From Flavimaribacter sp039888615 (lineage in GTDB: Bacteria; Pseudomonadota; Alphaproteobacteria; Rhizobiales; Rhizobiaceae), in the NCBI GenBank assembly GCA_039888615.1, contig JBDQQS010000012.1: DNA of 64,000 nucleotides. One strand, given 5' to 3'. This document shows positions 39,646 through 48,509 of this stretch, in pieces; position 1 is the stretch's first letter, and each line of letters starts with the position of its first letter. Both the position numbers and the translations under genes were made by a program. The notes under the pieces are model-generated. The model was not told where the DNA came from. It searched no databases and saw only the letters and a program-made list of their open reading frames with translations.

Positions 39646-40220
39646 ACAAGCGCGGCGAATTGCGGCGCAGCCAGTTACTGGCGGCCGCGGCGAACCGCTT
39701 CTGGCGCCAGGGGTTCGGCAACACCAGCCTTGCCGACATTGCCTCAGACGCCAACGTGCCGCTCGGCAACGTCTACTACTATTTCAAGACCAAGCAGGAT
39801 ATCGCCGCCGGCGTCGCCGACATTTTTTTCGCGGAAACGGAAACCATGCTTCGGGAGGTGGCCGAGGCGGAAGCCGATCCGCGTCGGCGCGTTCAGGCGC
39901 TGATCAGAAGGCTTTCGGAATCCAATCGCAGCCGGGTCAAGCGGGGTTGCCCAATCGCGCTTGCGGCGCGGGACTTCAGTGAGGCGGCGCCCGCCGCGGC
40001 AAGGCGCGCCGCGAGCGCCTTTGAATTGCTGATCGGCTTCATCGGACGGGAGTTGCAACGCACCGGCGCGCGGCCGTCCATCGCACTTTCCCGCGCGCGC
40101 GAGATCATCGTCGAATGGCAGGGCGGCATCGCGCTGGCCCATGCGCTTGAGGATCCGACGATCCTGGCGGAGGCGATGCGCCGCGCCGAACAGAAGCTGC
40201 TCCAGTCGAATTACCAATAG
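39642..40220 (+). CDS. TetR-family transcriptional regulator
   Basis: 192 residues from a GTG overlapping the Trm112 stop. The HTH is clear: RRSQLLAAAANRFWRQGFGNTSLADIASDANVPLGNVYYYFKTKQDI. The C-terminal ligand domain contains RGCPIALAARDFSE, like the AcuR/YcdC-type group. Targets unknown; it is co-directional with the preceding core genes and convergent with the ABC permease gene. Confidence 0.88.
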   Translation: MNKRGELRRSQLLAAAANRFWRQGFGNTSLADIASDANVPLGNVYYYFKTKQDIAAGVADIFFAETETMLREVAEAEADPRRRVQALIRRLSESNRSRVKRGCPIALAARDFSEAAPAAARRAASAFELLIGFIGRELQRTGARPSIALSRAREIIVEWQGGIALAHALEDPTILAEAMRRAEQKLLQSNYQ

Positions 40221-40233
40221 TCAGGCCGCCGCA

Positions 40234-41364
40234 TCAGTCCAGCGTGCGCCGGTATCGCAGCATCGCGATAATCGTGACGACCGTTACGATGATCACGAGC
40301 GCTCTCAGGTCCGGAGCGATATCGGTCAGACCGGCGCCCTTCAGCATCACCTTGCGGATAATGCGAATGAAATGGGTGGTGGGAATGATCGTGCCGATCG
40401 CCTGCGCCCAGCCGGGCATGGCTGCAAAGGGAAACATGAAGCCCGACAGCAGGATCGACGGCAGCATATAGAAGAACGACATCTGCATGGCCTGCATCTG
40501 GCTCTTGGCGATGGTCGAATAGAGGAAGCCCAGCGCCAGGTTGACGAGAATGAACAGGTTCAGCCCGATGAGAAACGGCAGCGCCCGGCCTTCAAAGGGC
40601 ACGCCGAAGACGAGGAACGCCAGAAAGAAGAAGACGAGCGTCTGCACATAGCCGATCAGAACGTAAGGAATGATCTTGCCGAGCATGACCTCCGGGGCGC
40701 GGGCCGGTGTCGCAAGCAGCGTCTCCATGGTGCCACGCTCGCTTTCGCGCACGATGGCGATCGCGGTGATCATTACCATGGTCATCGAAATGATGATCGC
40801 GAGCAGACCCGGAACAATGTTGTAGCTGGTCTTTCCGGCCGGATTGTAGCGCTTGTGGGCGATGACGTTAAAGGCTTCGGGTTCCGGTTGAAGATAGCTC
40901 AGCGGTCCGATGGCCAGATCCTGAACGGCATTGGCGGCGATCCGGGTCAGGGCGCTGGTGGCCGCGCCCGCAGTCGCCGGGTCCGAGGCGTCGACATCGA
41001 CCAGCAGCGAAGGCATGCGCCCACGGATGATGTCGCGTTCGAAATTTTCCGGAATGGTGACGACGAAGGCGGCGCGGCCGGATTTCAGCGCATGATCGGC
41101 TTCTTCGGCGTTTCCGACTGTGCCCTGGAAATCGAAATAGGTCGAAATCCGCATCGCCGAAATGAAGCTGCGGGTAAACGGTCCGCTTTCATGCATCTCC
41201 ACGAGCGAAGGCAGGTGACGCGGGTCGGAATTGATCGCATAGCCAAAGAGCAGCAATTGCATGATCGGTATCGCGATCATCATCGCGAACGTCATGCGGT
41301 CGCGCCGCATCTGGATGAATTCCTTGTTGAGAATCGCCATGAACCGGCTTGCGGAAAGCGCCAT
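40234..41364 (-). CDS. ABC-2 type transporter permease
   Basis: 376 residues. One N-terminal membrane helix (MTFAMMIAIPIMQLLLFGYAI), a large extracytoplasmic loop, then five C-terminal helices (LLAIIISMTMVMITAIAIVRESERGTMETLLATP, YVLIGYVQTLVFFFLAFLVFG and others). This matches YbhS/YbhR-type drug exporters. Usually two permease genes are present; here only one, so it may work as a homodimer. Last gene of the efflux operon. Confidence 0.9.
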   Translation of the reverse strand: MALSASRFMAILNKEFIQMRRDRMTFAMMIAIPIMQLLLFGYAINSDPRHLPSLVEMHESGPFTRSFISAMRISTYFDFQGTVGNAEEADHALKSGRAAFVVTIPENFERDIIRGRMPSLLVDVDASDPATAGAATSALTRIAANAVQDLAIGPLSYLQPEPEAFNVIAHKRYNPAGKTSYNIVPGLLAIIISMTMVMITAIAIVRESERGTMETLLATPARAPEVMLGKIIPYVLIGYVQTLVFFFLAFLVFGVPFEGRALPFLIGLNLFILVNLALGFLYSTIAKSQMQAMQMSFFYMLPSILLSGFMFPFAAMPGWAQAIGTIIPTTHFIRIIRKVMLKGAGLTDIAPDLRALVIIVTVVTIIAMLRYRRTLD

Positions 41365-41368
41365 CGAC

Positions 41369-42310
41369 TCAGGCCTCCGCGCCTGCGAAATTGTCGGTGG
41401 AGCCAGCCATCAGATGGATGAACACTTCCTCCAGCCCGGCCGGCTGCTCGGTCCATTGCCAGGCGGTGTTTTCAAGAAAGGTTTCGACGGCGCTGCGCAG
41501 CGCCTCGCGGTCGGTGCCGGAGACGTGCAGCGCGGAGCCAAAGCGGGCGACCTGCTCCACTCCATCAAGCCCTTTGAGGGTCTGTTCGAGTTCGGCAAGA
41601 TCCGGACCCTCGACGCGCCAGGTGTGCAGCCCGACCATGTCCGGAATCGCCGTGGCCGGTCCGTCGATCAGCTTTCGTCCGTAGGCGATATAGGCGATGT
41701 TGTGACACTGGATCGCCTCGTCCATGTAGTGGGTGGAGACCAGAACCGTCACGCCATGGTCGGAAAGTCGGCGGATCTCGTCCCAGAAGTCGCGACGGGC
41801 CTTCGGATCAACGCCGGCGGTCGGTTCGTCGAGCAGCAGCAGGTCCGGCTTGTGCAGCAGGCAGGCAGCCAGCGCAAGTCGTTGTTTCCAGCCGCCGGAC
41901 AGCTCTCCGGCGAGCTGGCTCGACCGGTTGTGGAGGCCAAGGTCCTTCAGCGCCTCGTCGACCTTTTGGCGGCGGTTCGGGACCTTGTACATGCGCGCCA
42001 TGAAATCGAGGTTCTCGCGGATCGTCAGATCGGAATAGAGCGAGAATTTCTGCGTCATGTAGCCGACATGTTCCTTGATCATGTCCGACTGTCGAAGGAT
42101 GTCGTAGCCAAGGCAGCTCCCGGACCCGGCGTCCGGCGTCAGCAAGCCGCACAGCATGCGGATCGTTGTGGTCTTGCCGCTGCCGTTCGGCCCGAGAAAG
42201 CCGTAGATCGCGCCTTTTGGAACGGAGATTGCGAAATCATCGACGACCGTCTTGTCGCCGAAACGCTTGCTGAGACCGCTGACCTCTATGACGTTCGGCT
42301 CATTGCTCAT
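41369..42310 (-). CDS. ABC transporter ATP-binding protein
   Basis: 313 residues from the ATG at 42310. Walker A GPNGSGKTTTIRML, signature LSGGWKQRLALA, Walker B LLLLDEPTAGVD and the H-loop STHYMDEA are all present. Energises export by the permease at 40234. The frame upstream of 42310 overlaps the HlyD gene and is not used. Confidence 0.93.
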   Translation of the reverse strand: MSNEPNVIEVSGLSKRFGDKTVVDDFAISVPKGAIYGFLGPNGSGKTTTIRMLCGLLTPDAGSGSCLGYDILRQSDMIKEHVGYMTQKFSLYSDLTIRENLDFMARMYKVPNRRQKVDEALKDLGLHNRSSQLAGELSGGWKQRLALAACLLHKPDLLLLDEPTAGVDPKARRDFWDEIRRLSDHGVTVLVSTHYMDEAIQCHNIAYIAYGRKLIDGPATAIPDMVGLHTWRVEGPDLAELEQTLKGLDGVEQVARFGSALHVSGTDREALRSAVETFLENTAWQWTEQPAGLEEVFIHLMAGSTDNFAGAEA

Positions 42311-43256
42311 CGGCCCGCCTGACCTCGATTGGCTGGCCTGGAAGCAGGTCCGTCTGCTGGTCAGGCAGCGCTTCGGCCAGGAAGACAAGCTTGGCGCGCT
42401 CGTCGAGACTGTAAATGACGGGTGGAGTGAACTCCGCGGCAGACGACAGATAGGAGATATGCGCCTTGACCGGTTCGCCGCAACCGTCGCAGGAGACTTC
42501 CACCGGCATGCCGATCCTGATTGCCGCCCGCTGCGGCTCGGGAACATAAAAGCGGAAGTGAACTTCTCCGGGCGGCAGGATGGAGACGACCGGCGCGCCA
42601 GCGGTTACGAATTCGCCTGGAAGAAAATAGGTCTGTTCGACAAAACCCGTCGCAGGCGCTGTGACCGTGCGTTCGCCAAGGTCGATGTCGGCGCGTTCGA
42701 CAGCGAGCCTCGCCTTGTCCACGGCGCTGCGGACCCTGTCGATTTCAGCCTGTCTTGCCGGCAGGCGCGCCACGTCCAGTTCCGCCATGCGTTGCGCCAC
42801 GGCGGCGTCCGCCGCATCGCGTTCGGCCTTCCGTCGGTCGAGTTCGCTGGTTGCGACGACGTTGCGTTTCTCCAGTTCACTGGCGCGACGGTATGACGCT
42901 TTCGCCAGCTCGAAATCAGCCTTTGCGCTTTTGAGTTGCTTTTCGATGACCGCGATTTCCTCGGGCCGCTTGCCCGTGGTTTCGTCTTCGAGGTTCTTTT
43001 GCGCCGCAACCAGCTCGGCTCTCGCCTGAGCAACGGCGTTTTCCTGTTTGTCGCGGTCGAGATGAAAAAGTGTCGCGTCGGCTGTCACTGCGTCGCCGCG
43101 CGCTACGGCGAGCGTCTCGAGAACGCCGCTCGCCTGTGCTGCGACATATACGTACTCGCCTTCCACATAGCCGAACCATGCGGCGTTGTCCGCGGCGTCT
43201 CCGCCGGGCCAGAGACCTGCAAGGAAGGCGACGATGCCGGCATAGATCTTGTCCAT
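42300..43256 (-). CDS. HlyD-family membrane-fusion protein
   Basis: 318 residues. A short N-terminal hydrophobic segment anchors a periplasmic protein with a biotinyl-lipoyl-like part (GYVEGEYVYVAAQASGVLETLAVARGDAVTA), a long coiled coil (AVAQARAELVAAQKNLEDET...RRASELEKRNVVATSELDRRKAERDAADA) and the second lipoyl half (TVTAPATGFVEQTYFLPGEFVTAGAPVVSILPPG). Comparable to YbhG. Overlaps the ATPase gene. Confidence 0.92.
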   Translation of the reverse strand: MDKIYAGIVAFLAGLWPGGDAADNAAWFGYVEGEYVYVAAQASGVLETLAVARGDAVTADATLFHLDRDKQENAVAQARAELVAAQKNLEDETTGKRPEEIAVIEKQLKSAKADFELAKASYRRASELEKRNVVATSELDRRKAERDAADAAVAQRMAELDVARLPARQAEIDRVRSAVDKARLAVERADIDLGERTVTAPATGFVEQTYFLPGEFVTAGAPVVSILPPGEVHFRFYVPEPQRAAIRIGMPVEVSCDGCGEPVKAHISYLSSAAEFTPPVIYSLDERAKLVFLAEALPDQQTDLLPGQPIEVRRADEQ

Positions 43257-43257
43257 C

Positions 43258-43911
43258 TCAAGCGCCTTCCGGATTTTTCGAGAGACCGTTCATGAGAATG
43301 TCGAGATGGCTTTCGAGAAACGCTTCCATCGTTTCCTCCTGCCGTCTTTCCATTCCGAAAACCTGGACGAGCAGAATGTGTGCGACTAAGGGGCCAATCA
43401 CGTTTCTGATCGCAAAGCGCGGTTGGACGGGCCTGAAAAACCCTTCGGCGACGCCACGTTCGATCAGCGTTTCCATCGCCAAGACGCCACGGTCGAGCAC
43501 CTCGCGCCGATAGATTTCCGCGAGCTGCGGAAAAGTTCCGGATTCCTGCAGCACCAGGCGGGGGATCGCCAGGGTGTTCGGATCGGCGATATTGACGATC
43601 ACCACCGACATCATCGACCGTATGACTTCAACCGGGTCGCCCGTCGATGTCCTGGCCAGCTCAGACACGCGTTCGGCGATTGGCACGATAGCGCGTCGGA
43701 TCAGCGATTCCAGGATGTCTTCCTTGCTTGCGAAATATCGATAGATCGCGCCCTTCGAAAGGCCGGCCTCGCGCGCGATGTCTTCGACCTTCGTCGCCGC
43801 GAAGCCTCGGCTGACGAACTGCGACAGCGCCGCGTCAAGCACCTCGTCGGGCCGATCCTCGGCGCGGCGGCGCCATTTTGGTTCGGGTTCGCTGGGCAAG
43901 AACCACTCCAT
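43258..43911 (-). CDS. TetR/AcrR-family repressor of the efflux operon
   Basis: 217 residues. HTH: RPDEVLDAALSQFVSRGFAATKVEDIAREAGLSKGAIYRYFASKEDILESLI. First gene of the operon; its stop is one base from the HlyD start. A perfect palindrome two bases upstream of its ATG is its probable operator, implying self-repression. Confidence 0.9.
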   Translation of the reverse strand: MEWFLPSEPEPKWRRRAEDRPDEVLDAALSQFVSRGFAATKVEDIAREAGLSKGAIYRYFASKEDILESLIRRAIVPIAERVSELARTSTGDPVEVIRSMMSVVIVNIADPNTLAIPRLVLQESGTFPQLAEIYRREVLDRGVLAMETLIERGVAEGFFRPVQPRFAIRNVIGPLVAHILLVQVFGMERRQEETMEAFLESHLDILMNGLSKNPEGA

Positions 43912-43912
43912 T

Positions 43913-43936
43913 AAGTAAATGACCAGTCATTTACTT
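43913..43936. promoter_or_regulatory. 24-bp TetR-type operator
   Basis: AAGTAAATGAC (43913-43923) and its exact reverse complement (43926-43936) flank the two bases CA. It directly abuts the start codon of the TetR gene. TGAC/GTCA cores are typical of operators of AcrR/YbiH-like regulators. Confidence 0.8.
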
Positions 43937-44004
43937 ATTATTGGCTACGACGAGAGTCAATGCCGGCCCACAGGCGCGGCCAGGGAAAGACCCTGGGAAT
44001 GACG

Positions 44005-45231
44005 TCAGATAGGCTGGCCGCGCAGCAGTCGCGGTCCGTCGCGTCCCGGCAGGCCGGAAGCTTGGCGAATGAACATCGACTTCAGCCCCGGCATGCGGTC
44101 GACAAGACCGAGTCCGAGATCGCGAATGGCCCTGACAGGGGCGCGGTCGTTGGAAAACAGCCGGTTCAGCACGTCGCTGGTCACGCCCATGCGGAATGTG
44201 TCGAAGCGTCGCCATTGCTGATAACGCTCGAGCACGGCGAGGGACCCGATCTCCAGGCCCAGACGATCCGCCTCGACGACGGTCTCTGCGAGCGCGGCGA
44301 TATCGCGGAAACCCAGGTTCAGGCCCTGCCCCGCAATAGGATGGATGCCGTGGGCGGCGTCGCCGCACAGCGCAAATTGCGGCCGGACGAATTCGCGCGC
44401 GAGCGTCAGGCCAAGCGGATAGGCGCGCCGATCCCCGACGACTTCGATCGCGCCGAGCTTGTGGCCGAAACGCTGTTCGAGTTCGGTTTCGAACACGAGC
44501 TCATCCGCCTTGAGAAGTTTTTCCGCTTCCCGTGTGCGTTCGGTCCAAACCAGCGAGGACCGGTTGTCCTTGAGCGGCAGGATGGCGAAGGGCCCCGCCG
44601 GCAGGAAATGCTCTTCCGCCCGGCCCCCGTGTGGCCGTTCATGGGCGACCGTCGTCACGATGCCCGACTGGCCGTAGTCGAAATGCACGATCTTGATGCC
44701 AGCCTTGTCGCGCAGACCCGACCGAACGCCGTCCGCGGCCACAAGCAGTCTTGCGCGTCGTTTCGCGCCTCTCCCGAGCGTTATGTCCACGTGCGGACCG
44801 TTACGGCTAAAATCCTCGACCGTCTCCCCCTGCAGTATCTCAACGCCAAGGTCTATGGCGCGCTGACGCAGCGCTCCGACAAGCGACTTGTTCGGAACCA
44901 TGTGGGCGAAAGGCTCCCCGGGCTCGACGTCGCCGCCGAAGGTGAGGAAGACCGGCCTTACCGGGTCGCTGGCGCGTGAATCGGTAACCACCATGTCGTT
45001 GATCGGCTGCGCGTCGGGAAGAATGGCGTCCCAGATCTGCAGCCGGCTCAGCATGCGGCTCGCGCCGGCGGCGATCGCCGACGCCCGTTGATCCTTCATC
45101 CACACGCCTTCAGGCGCCGCGTCGACGAGCGCAATGGCCAGATGCGGCGCCGCGTCCTTGATGGCGACAGCCGCGCCGAGGCCGACATAACCGCCCCCGC
45201 CAATGAGAATGTCCAGTGTCGCTTCGGCCAT
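44005..45231 (-). CDS. UbiH/UbiF/Coq6-family FAD-dependent monooxygenase
   Basis: 408 residues from the ATG at 45231. N-terminal FAD-binding fold DILIGGGGYVGLGAAVAIKD, the second motif LLVAADGVRSGLRDKAGI and the C-terminal signature FALCGDAAHGIHPIAGQGLNLGFRDIAAL. The family hydroxylates the ubiquinone ring. The frame extends upstream to 45381 but overlaps the divergent tesB leader. The exact hydroxylation position cannot be assigned. Confidence 0.88.
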   Translation of the reverse strand: MAEATLDILIGGGGYVGLGAAVAIKDAAPHLAIALVDAAPEGVWMKDQRASAIAAGASRMLSRLQIWDAILPDAQPINDMVVTDSRASDPVRPVFLTFGGDVEPGEPFAHMVPNKSLVGALRQRAIDLGVEILQGETVEDFSRNGPHVDITLGRGAKRRARLLVAADGVRSGLRDKAGIKIVHFDYGQSGIVTTVAHERPHGGRAEEHFLPAGPFAILPLKDNRSSLVWTERTREAEKLLKADELVFETELEQRFGHKLGAIEVVGDRRAYPLGLTLAREFVRPQFALCGDAAHGIHPIAGQGLNLGFRDIAALAETVVEADRLGLEIGSLAVLERYQQWRRFDTFRMGVTSDVLNRLFSNDRAPVRAIRDLGLGLVDRMPGLKSMFIRQASGLPGRDGPRLLRGQPI

Positions 45232-45395
45232 TGTCTCGTATCCCGAATATCCGTCTTCCGATTGCGGGATCGCCGCCATCATGCGATATGCGACCCCTTG
45301 TGTCCCCATCATATAGGGGATGCGCAGGAATACGGAAACAGGCAGACTGTCGCGCGCGGATCCCTTCTGCAGTCGACACACCGGAAAGAAACATC

Positions 45396-46268
45396 ATGTC
45401 CCAGGCAATGGACGCGCTTCTCGACCTTCTCGATATCGAGCGCATAGAGCACAATCTTTATCGCGGCGTCAGTCCGAAGGATGAATGGCAGCGCGTCTTC
45501 GGAGGCCAGGTCATCGCCCAGGCGCTGGTCGCGGCACAGCGCACCGTCGAGGAAGACCGCTTCGTCCACTCTCTGCACGCCTATTTCATGCTGCCCGGCG
45601 ATCCGTCGGTGCCGATTGTCTACAATGTCGACAGGATCCGCGATGGATCGAGCTTCACGACCCGGCGGGTCGTCGCCATACAGCATGGCGAGGCGATCTT
45701 TTCCCTGTCCGCCTCGTTCCAGATCGACGAACCCGGATTCGATCATCAGATCAACATGCCTGATGTGCCGACCCCGGAAGACCTGGTCAGCCTCGATGAA
45801 CTGAAGCAGAAATTCCTTCACGCTGCTCCGGAGAATGTCCGCCGCTATTGGGAGAGGGAGCGGCCGATCGAAATGTGCCCCCTGTCGCTGACGCATTACG
45901 TGTCGGACAAGAAGCTTGATCCGCTGCAGAATATCTGGGTGCGCACCACCGGCGCAGTTCCCGACGATCGCCGTATCAAGGCGGCTGTGCTCGCCTATCT
46001 CTCGGACATGACGCTGCTCGACACCTCCCTGTTCGCGCATGGCGTTTCAATCTTCAGCAATCGAATCCAGGCTGCGAGCCTGGATCATGCGATGTGGTTT
46101 CACCGGGACTGCATGCTCGACGACTGGCTGCTCTATGCGCAGGACAGTCCCAACGCAATCGGCGCGCGCGGCCTCACGCGAGGCGGCCTCTACAACCGGG
46201 ACGGTCGTCTGATCGCTTCCGTTGCACAGGAAGGCCTGATTCGACAGCGCCCGCCGCGTCAGTCTTAA
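45396..46268 (+). CDS. tesB: Acyl-CoA thioesterase II
   Basis: 290 residues from the ATG at 45396. Double hot-dog fold: NLYRGVSPKDEWQRVFGGQVIAQALVAAQRTV, HSLHAYFMLPGDPSVPIVYNVDRIRDGSSFTTRRVVAIQHG and, in the second half, AVLAYLSDMTLLDTSLFAHG with the catalytic Asp, and SLDHAMWFHRD. Hydrolyses acyl-CoA to free acid and CoA. It commonly precedes glnK-amtB in alphaproteobacteria. Confidence 0.92.
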   Translation: MSQAMDALLDLLDIERIEHNLYRGVSPKDEWQRVFGGQVIAQALVAAQRTVEEDRFVHSLHAYFMLPGDPSVPIVYNVDRIRDGSSFTTRRVVAIQHGEAIFSLSASFQIDEPGFDHQINMPDVPTPEDLVSLDELKQKFLHAAPENVRRYWERERPIEMCPLSLTHYVSDKKLDPLQNIWVRTTGAVPDDRRIKAAVLAYLSDMTLLDTSLFAHGVSIFSNRIQAASLDHAMWFHRDCMLDDWLLYAQDSPNAIGARGLTRGGLYNRDGRLIASVAQEGLIRQRPPRQS

Positions 46269-46294
46269 GAGTTCTGCATCGGCTGCCTAATTTT

Positions 46295-46337
46295 TGTGCA
46301 TATGCTGCACAAGAGTTCAGCGCACTCTTTGGGTGCG
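46295..46337. promoter_or_regulatory. Two NtrC-like enhancer sites upstream of glnK
   Basis: TGTGCA-N5-TGCACA (46295-46311) and CGCACT-N5-GGTGCG (46321-46337) both match the NtrC dyad TGCACC-N5-GGTGCA in form. They lie 50-90 bp upstream of a sigma-54 promoter, the expected distance. Confidence 0.7.
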
Positions 46338-46385
46338 TGTGGAATCACATAATTATTACAATCTATTAGGTTTGCCGATTCCGAA

Positions 46386-46402
46386 TTGGCACGATCCTTG
46401 AA
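46386..46402 (+). promoter_or_regulatory. Sigma-54 promoter of glnK-amtB
   Basis: TTGGCACGATCCTTGAA carries the -24 GG (46388-46389) and a -12 G (46400) with ten bases between, as required; the usual -12 C is A. With the NtrC-like sites it implies induction under nitrogen limitation. Confidence 0.75.
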
Positions 46403-46579
46403 TCGTTTGGTGCATGACAATGATCGCCTGTGGGGTGGTCGTCGTCAGATTGCACCCGCAATCCTGTTGCGTCAAGCGGGATCGAGAGTGCGAAATGAGT
46501 ACCGGAACCGGCATGCAGTTCAGGCTGCGGATGGAAACCGGACAATTCGTGACCGCCGAAAAACAAGGATGGAATCCGG

Positions 46580-46918
46580 ATGAAGATAATAATGGCAATC
46601 ATCAAGCCGTTCAAACTGGACGAGGTGCGAGAGGCTCTGACCGAAGTGGGGATTCAGGGGCTGACAGTGACCGAAGTCAAGGGATACGGCCGCCAGAAAG
46701 GCCACACGGAAATTTACCGTGGCACCGAATATGCGGTGGCCTTTCTACCCAAACTGAAAATCGAAGTCGCAGTGTCGGCCGAATTGGCGGAAGCGGCTAT
46801 CGAAGCGATTTCAAGTGCAGCGAAGACCGGACAGATCGGCGACGGAAAGATTTTCGTCTGTGATCTGGAGCAAGTCATGCGTATCCGCACTGGGGAAACC
46901 GGCGCGGACGCGCTGTAA
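46580..46918 (+). CDS. glnK: P-II nitrogen regulatory protein GlnK
   Basis: 112 residues. KIIMAIIKPFKLDEVREALTEVGIQGLTVTEVKGYGRQKGHTEIYRG is diagnostic; the uridylylation Tyr51 lies in the T loop (YRGTEYAVAFLPK), and GDGKIFV supplies ATP contacts. Its pairing with amtB 19 bp downstream identifies it as GlnK, not GlnB. It blocks AmtB when nitrogen is sufficient. Confidence 0.97.
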   Translation: MKIIMAIIKPFKLDEVREALTEVGIQGLTVTEVKGYGRQKGHTEIYRGTEYAVAFLPKLKIEVAVSAELAEAAIEAISSAAKTGQIGDGKIFVCDLEQVMRIRTGETGADAL

Positions 46919-46937
46919 GTTGACAGGAGAAAAACAC

Positions 46938-48299
46938 ATGAAAATCAAAACCCTCTTGCAGCCAGGCTCAGCGCTGCTGATGCTCGGTGCAATGGCGCTT
47001 CCGGCATTTGCGCAGGATACCGCCGCTGCTCCCGAGGTTGCCGTCGCGGCGACCGAGGTTCCGGTCCACACCGTCTATATTCTCAACACATTGCTGTTTG
47101 TCGTTTCCGGCTTCCTGGTGATGTGGATGGCGGCTGGCTTTTCCATGCTCGAAGCCGGTCTCGTCCGCTCGAAGAACGTTTCCATGCAGCTCACCAAGAA
47201 CGTCGCGCTGTTTTCGATCGCGGCGATCATGTACTACCTGATTGGTTATATGCTGATGTATCCGGGCGACGGCTGGACGATCCCCGGCATTCTCGGCGCC
47301 TTCGGCGTTGCGACGCTGGAGCCTGTCGGCGTATCGCCAGACGCGGCCGATGCTCTTGATTACGCAAGCACCGGTTCTGACTTCTTCTTTCAGCTGATGT
47401 TCTGTGCGACCACGGCGTCCATCGTGTCAGGCACGCTTGCCGAGCGCATGAAGCTCTGGCCGTTCCTGATCTTCACCATTGTCCTGACGGGTATCCTTTA
47501 TCCGATCCAGGCCTCCTGGAAGTGGGGCGGCGGTTTCCTTGACACCGATTTCGGTTTCCTGGATTTCGCTGGTTCGACGGTTGTGCATTCGGTCGGCGGC
47601 TGGGCCGCATTGACAGGCGCTCTGATCCTCGGCGCGCGCAAGGGCAAATATGTCGATGGCCAGGTTCATCCGATGCCGGGCTCCAACATGCCGCTTGCTA
47701 CGCTTGGAACGTTCATCCTGTGGCTCGGCTGGTTCGGCTTCAATGGCGGCTCCCAGCTCGCCATGGGTTCGGTCGGTGACGTTGCAGACGTTTCGCGCAT
47801 CTTTGCCAACACCAACACCGCGGCTGCCGGCGGCGCTATTGCTGCGCTGATCCTGACCCAGATCCTCTACAAGAAGGTCGATATCACGATGGTGCTCAAC
47901 GGCGCTCTTGCAGGTCTCGTTTCGATCACCGCTGAGCCGCTGACGCCGAGCCTTGGCGTAGCCACCATCATCGGCGCCATCGGCGGCGTTATTGTGGTCT
48001 TCGCGGTGCCGCTTCTCGACAAGCTGAAGATCGACGACGTCGTTGGCGCCATCCCGGTTCACCTGCTTGCAGGTATCTGGGGCACCTTCGCGGTCGTCTT
48101 CACTAATGATGATGCAACCGTCTACGGTCAGGTCGCTTCTATCGTCATCGTCGCTGTCTTCATGATCGTCACCTCCGGTGTCGTCTGGCTCATCCTGAAC
48201 GGAATCATGGGTCTGCGCGTCAGCGAGGAAGAGGAGATGGACGGTCTCGACAAGAGCGAGATCGGCGTCGAAGCCTATCCGGAATTCACCAAGATCTGA
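46938..48299 (+). CDS. amtB: Ammonium transporter AmtB
   Basis: 453 residues from the ATG at 46938 (AGGAG upstream), with a cleavable signal (LMLGAMALPAFAQ) and 11 membrane segments. The twin pore His are in FAGSTVVHSVGGWAAL and AIPVHLLAGIWGTFAVVF. Conducts ammonium across the inner membrane. Co-transcribed with glnK under the sigma-54 promoter and closed by a terminator. Confidence 0.97.
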   Translation: MKIKTLLQPGSALLMLGAMALPAFAQDTAAAPEVAVAATEVPVHTVYILNTLLFVVSGFLVMWMAAGFSMLEAGLVRSKNVSMQLTKNVALFSIAAIMYYLIGYMLMYPGDGWTIPGILGAFGVATLEPVGVSPDAADALDYASTGSDFFFQLMFCATTASIVSGTLAERMKLWPFLIFTIVLTGILYPIQASWKWGGGFLDTDFGFLDFAGSTVVHSVGGWAALTGALILGARKGKYVDGQVHPMPGSNMPLATLGTFILWLGWFGFNGGSQLAMGSVGDVADVSRIFANTNTAAAGGAIAALILTQILYKKVDITMVLNGALAGLVSITAEPLTPSLGVATIIGAIGGVIVVFAVPLLDKLKIDDVVGAIPVHLLAGIWGTFAVVFTNDDATVYGQVASIVIVAVFMIVTSGVVWLILNGIMGLRVSEEEEMDGLDKSEIGVEAYPEFTKI

Positions 48300-48327
48300 T
48301 TTCCGGATCACATTCAGAAAACAACGG

Positions 48328-48358
48328 TCGGGGCTCTTCGGGGCCCCGATTTCTTTTG
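48328..48358 (+). terminator. Intrinsic terminator after amtB
   Basis: TCGGGGC pairs with GCCCCGA around an eight-base loop, followed by TTTCTTTT. Confidence 0.8.
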
Positions 48359-48509
48359 GTGAAGCCATCCGACATTTAATCAGGCCGTGCGCGTGTTCGA
48401 AACGTGGCATGGTTAATGCCGCATTAACTCACCGGCGCTAGACTTGCTCTCAATGACGGCCGCCTGCGCGCGGTCGCGCTCCGTTTGATGTCGAGTTTAG
48501 AGACAAGTG

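Noticed and set aside
40141..41421. A 426-residue plus-strand gene
   Set aside because: Antisense to the ABC permease; composition (many His/Arg/Gln) is typical of a shadow frame.
47427..48410. A 327-residue minus-strand gene
   Set aside because: Antisense to amtB, with no signal or domain.
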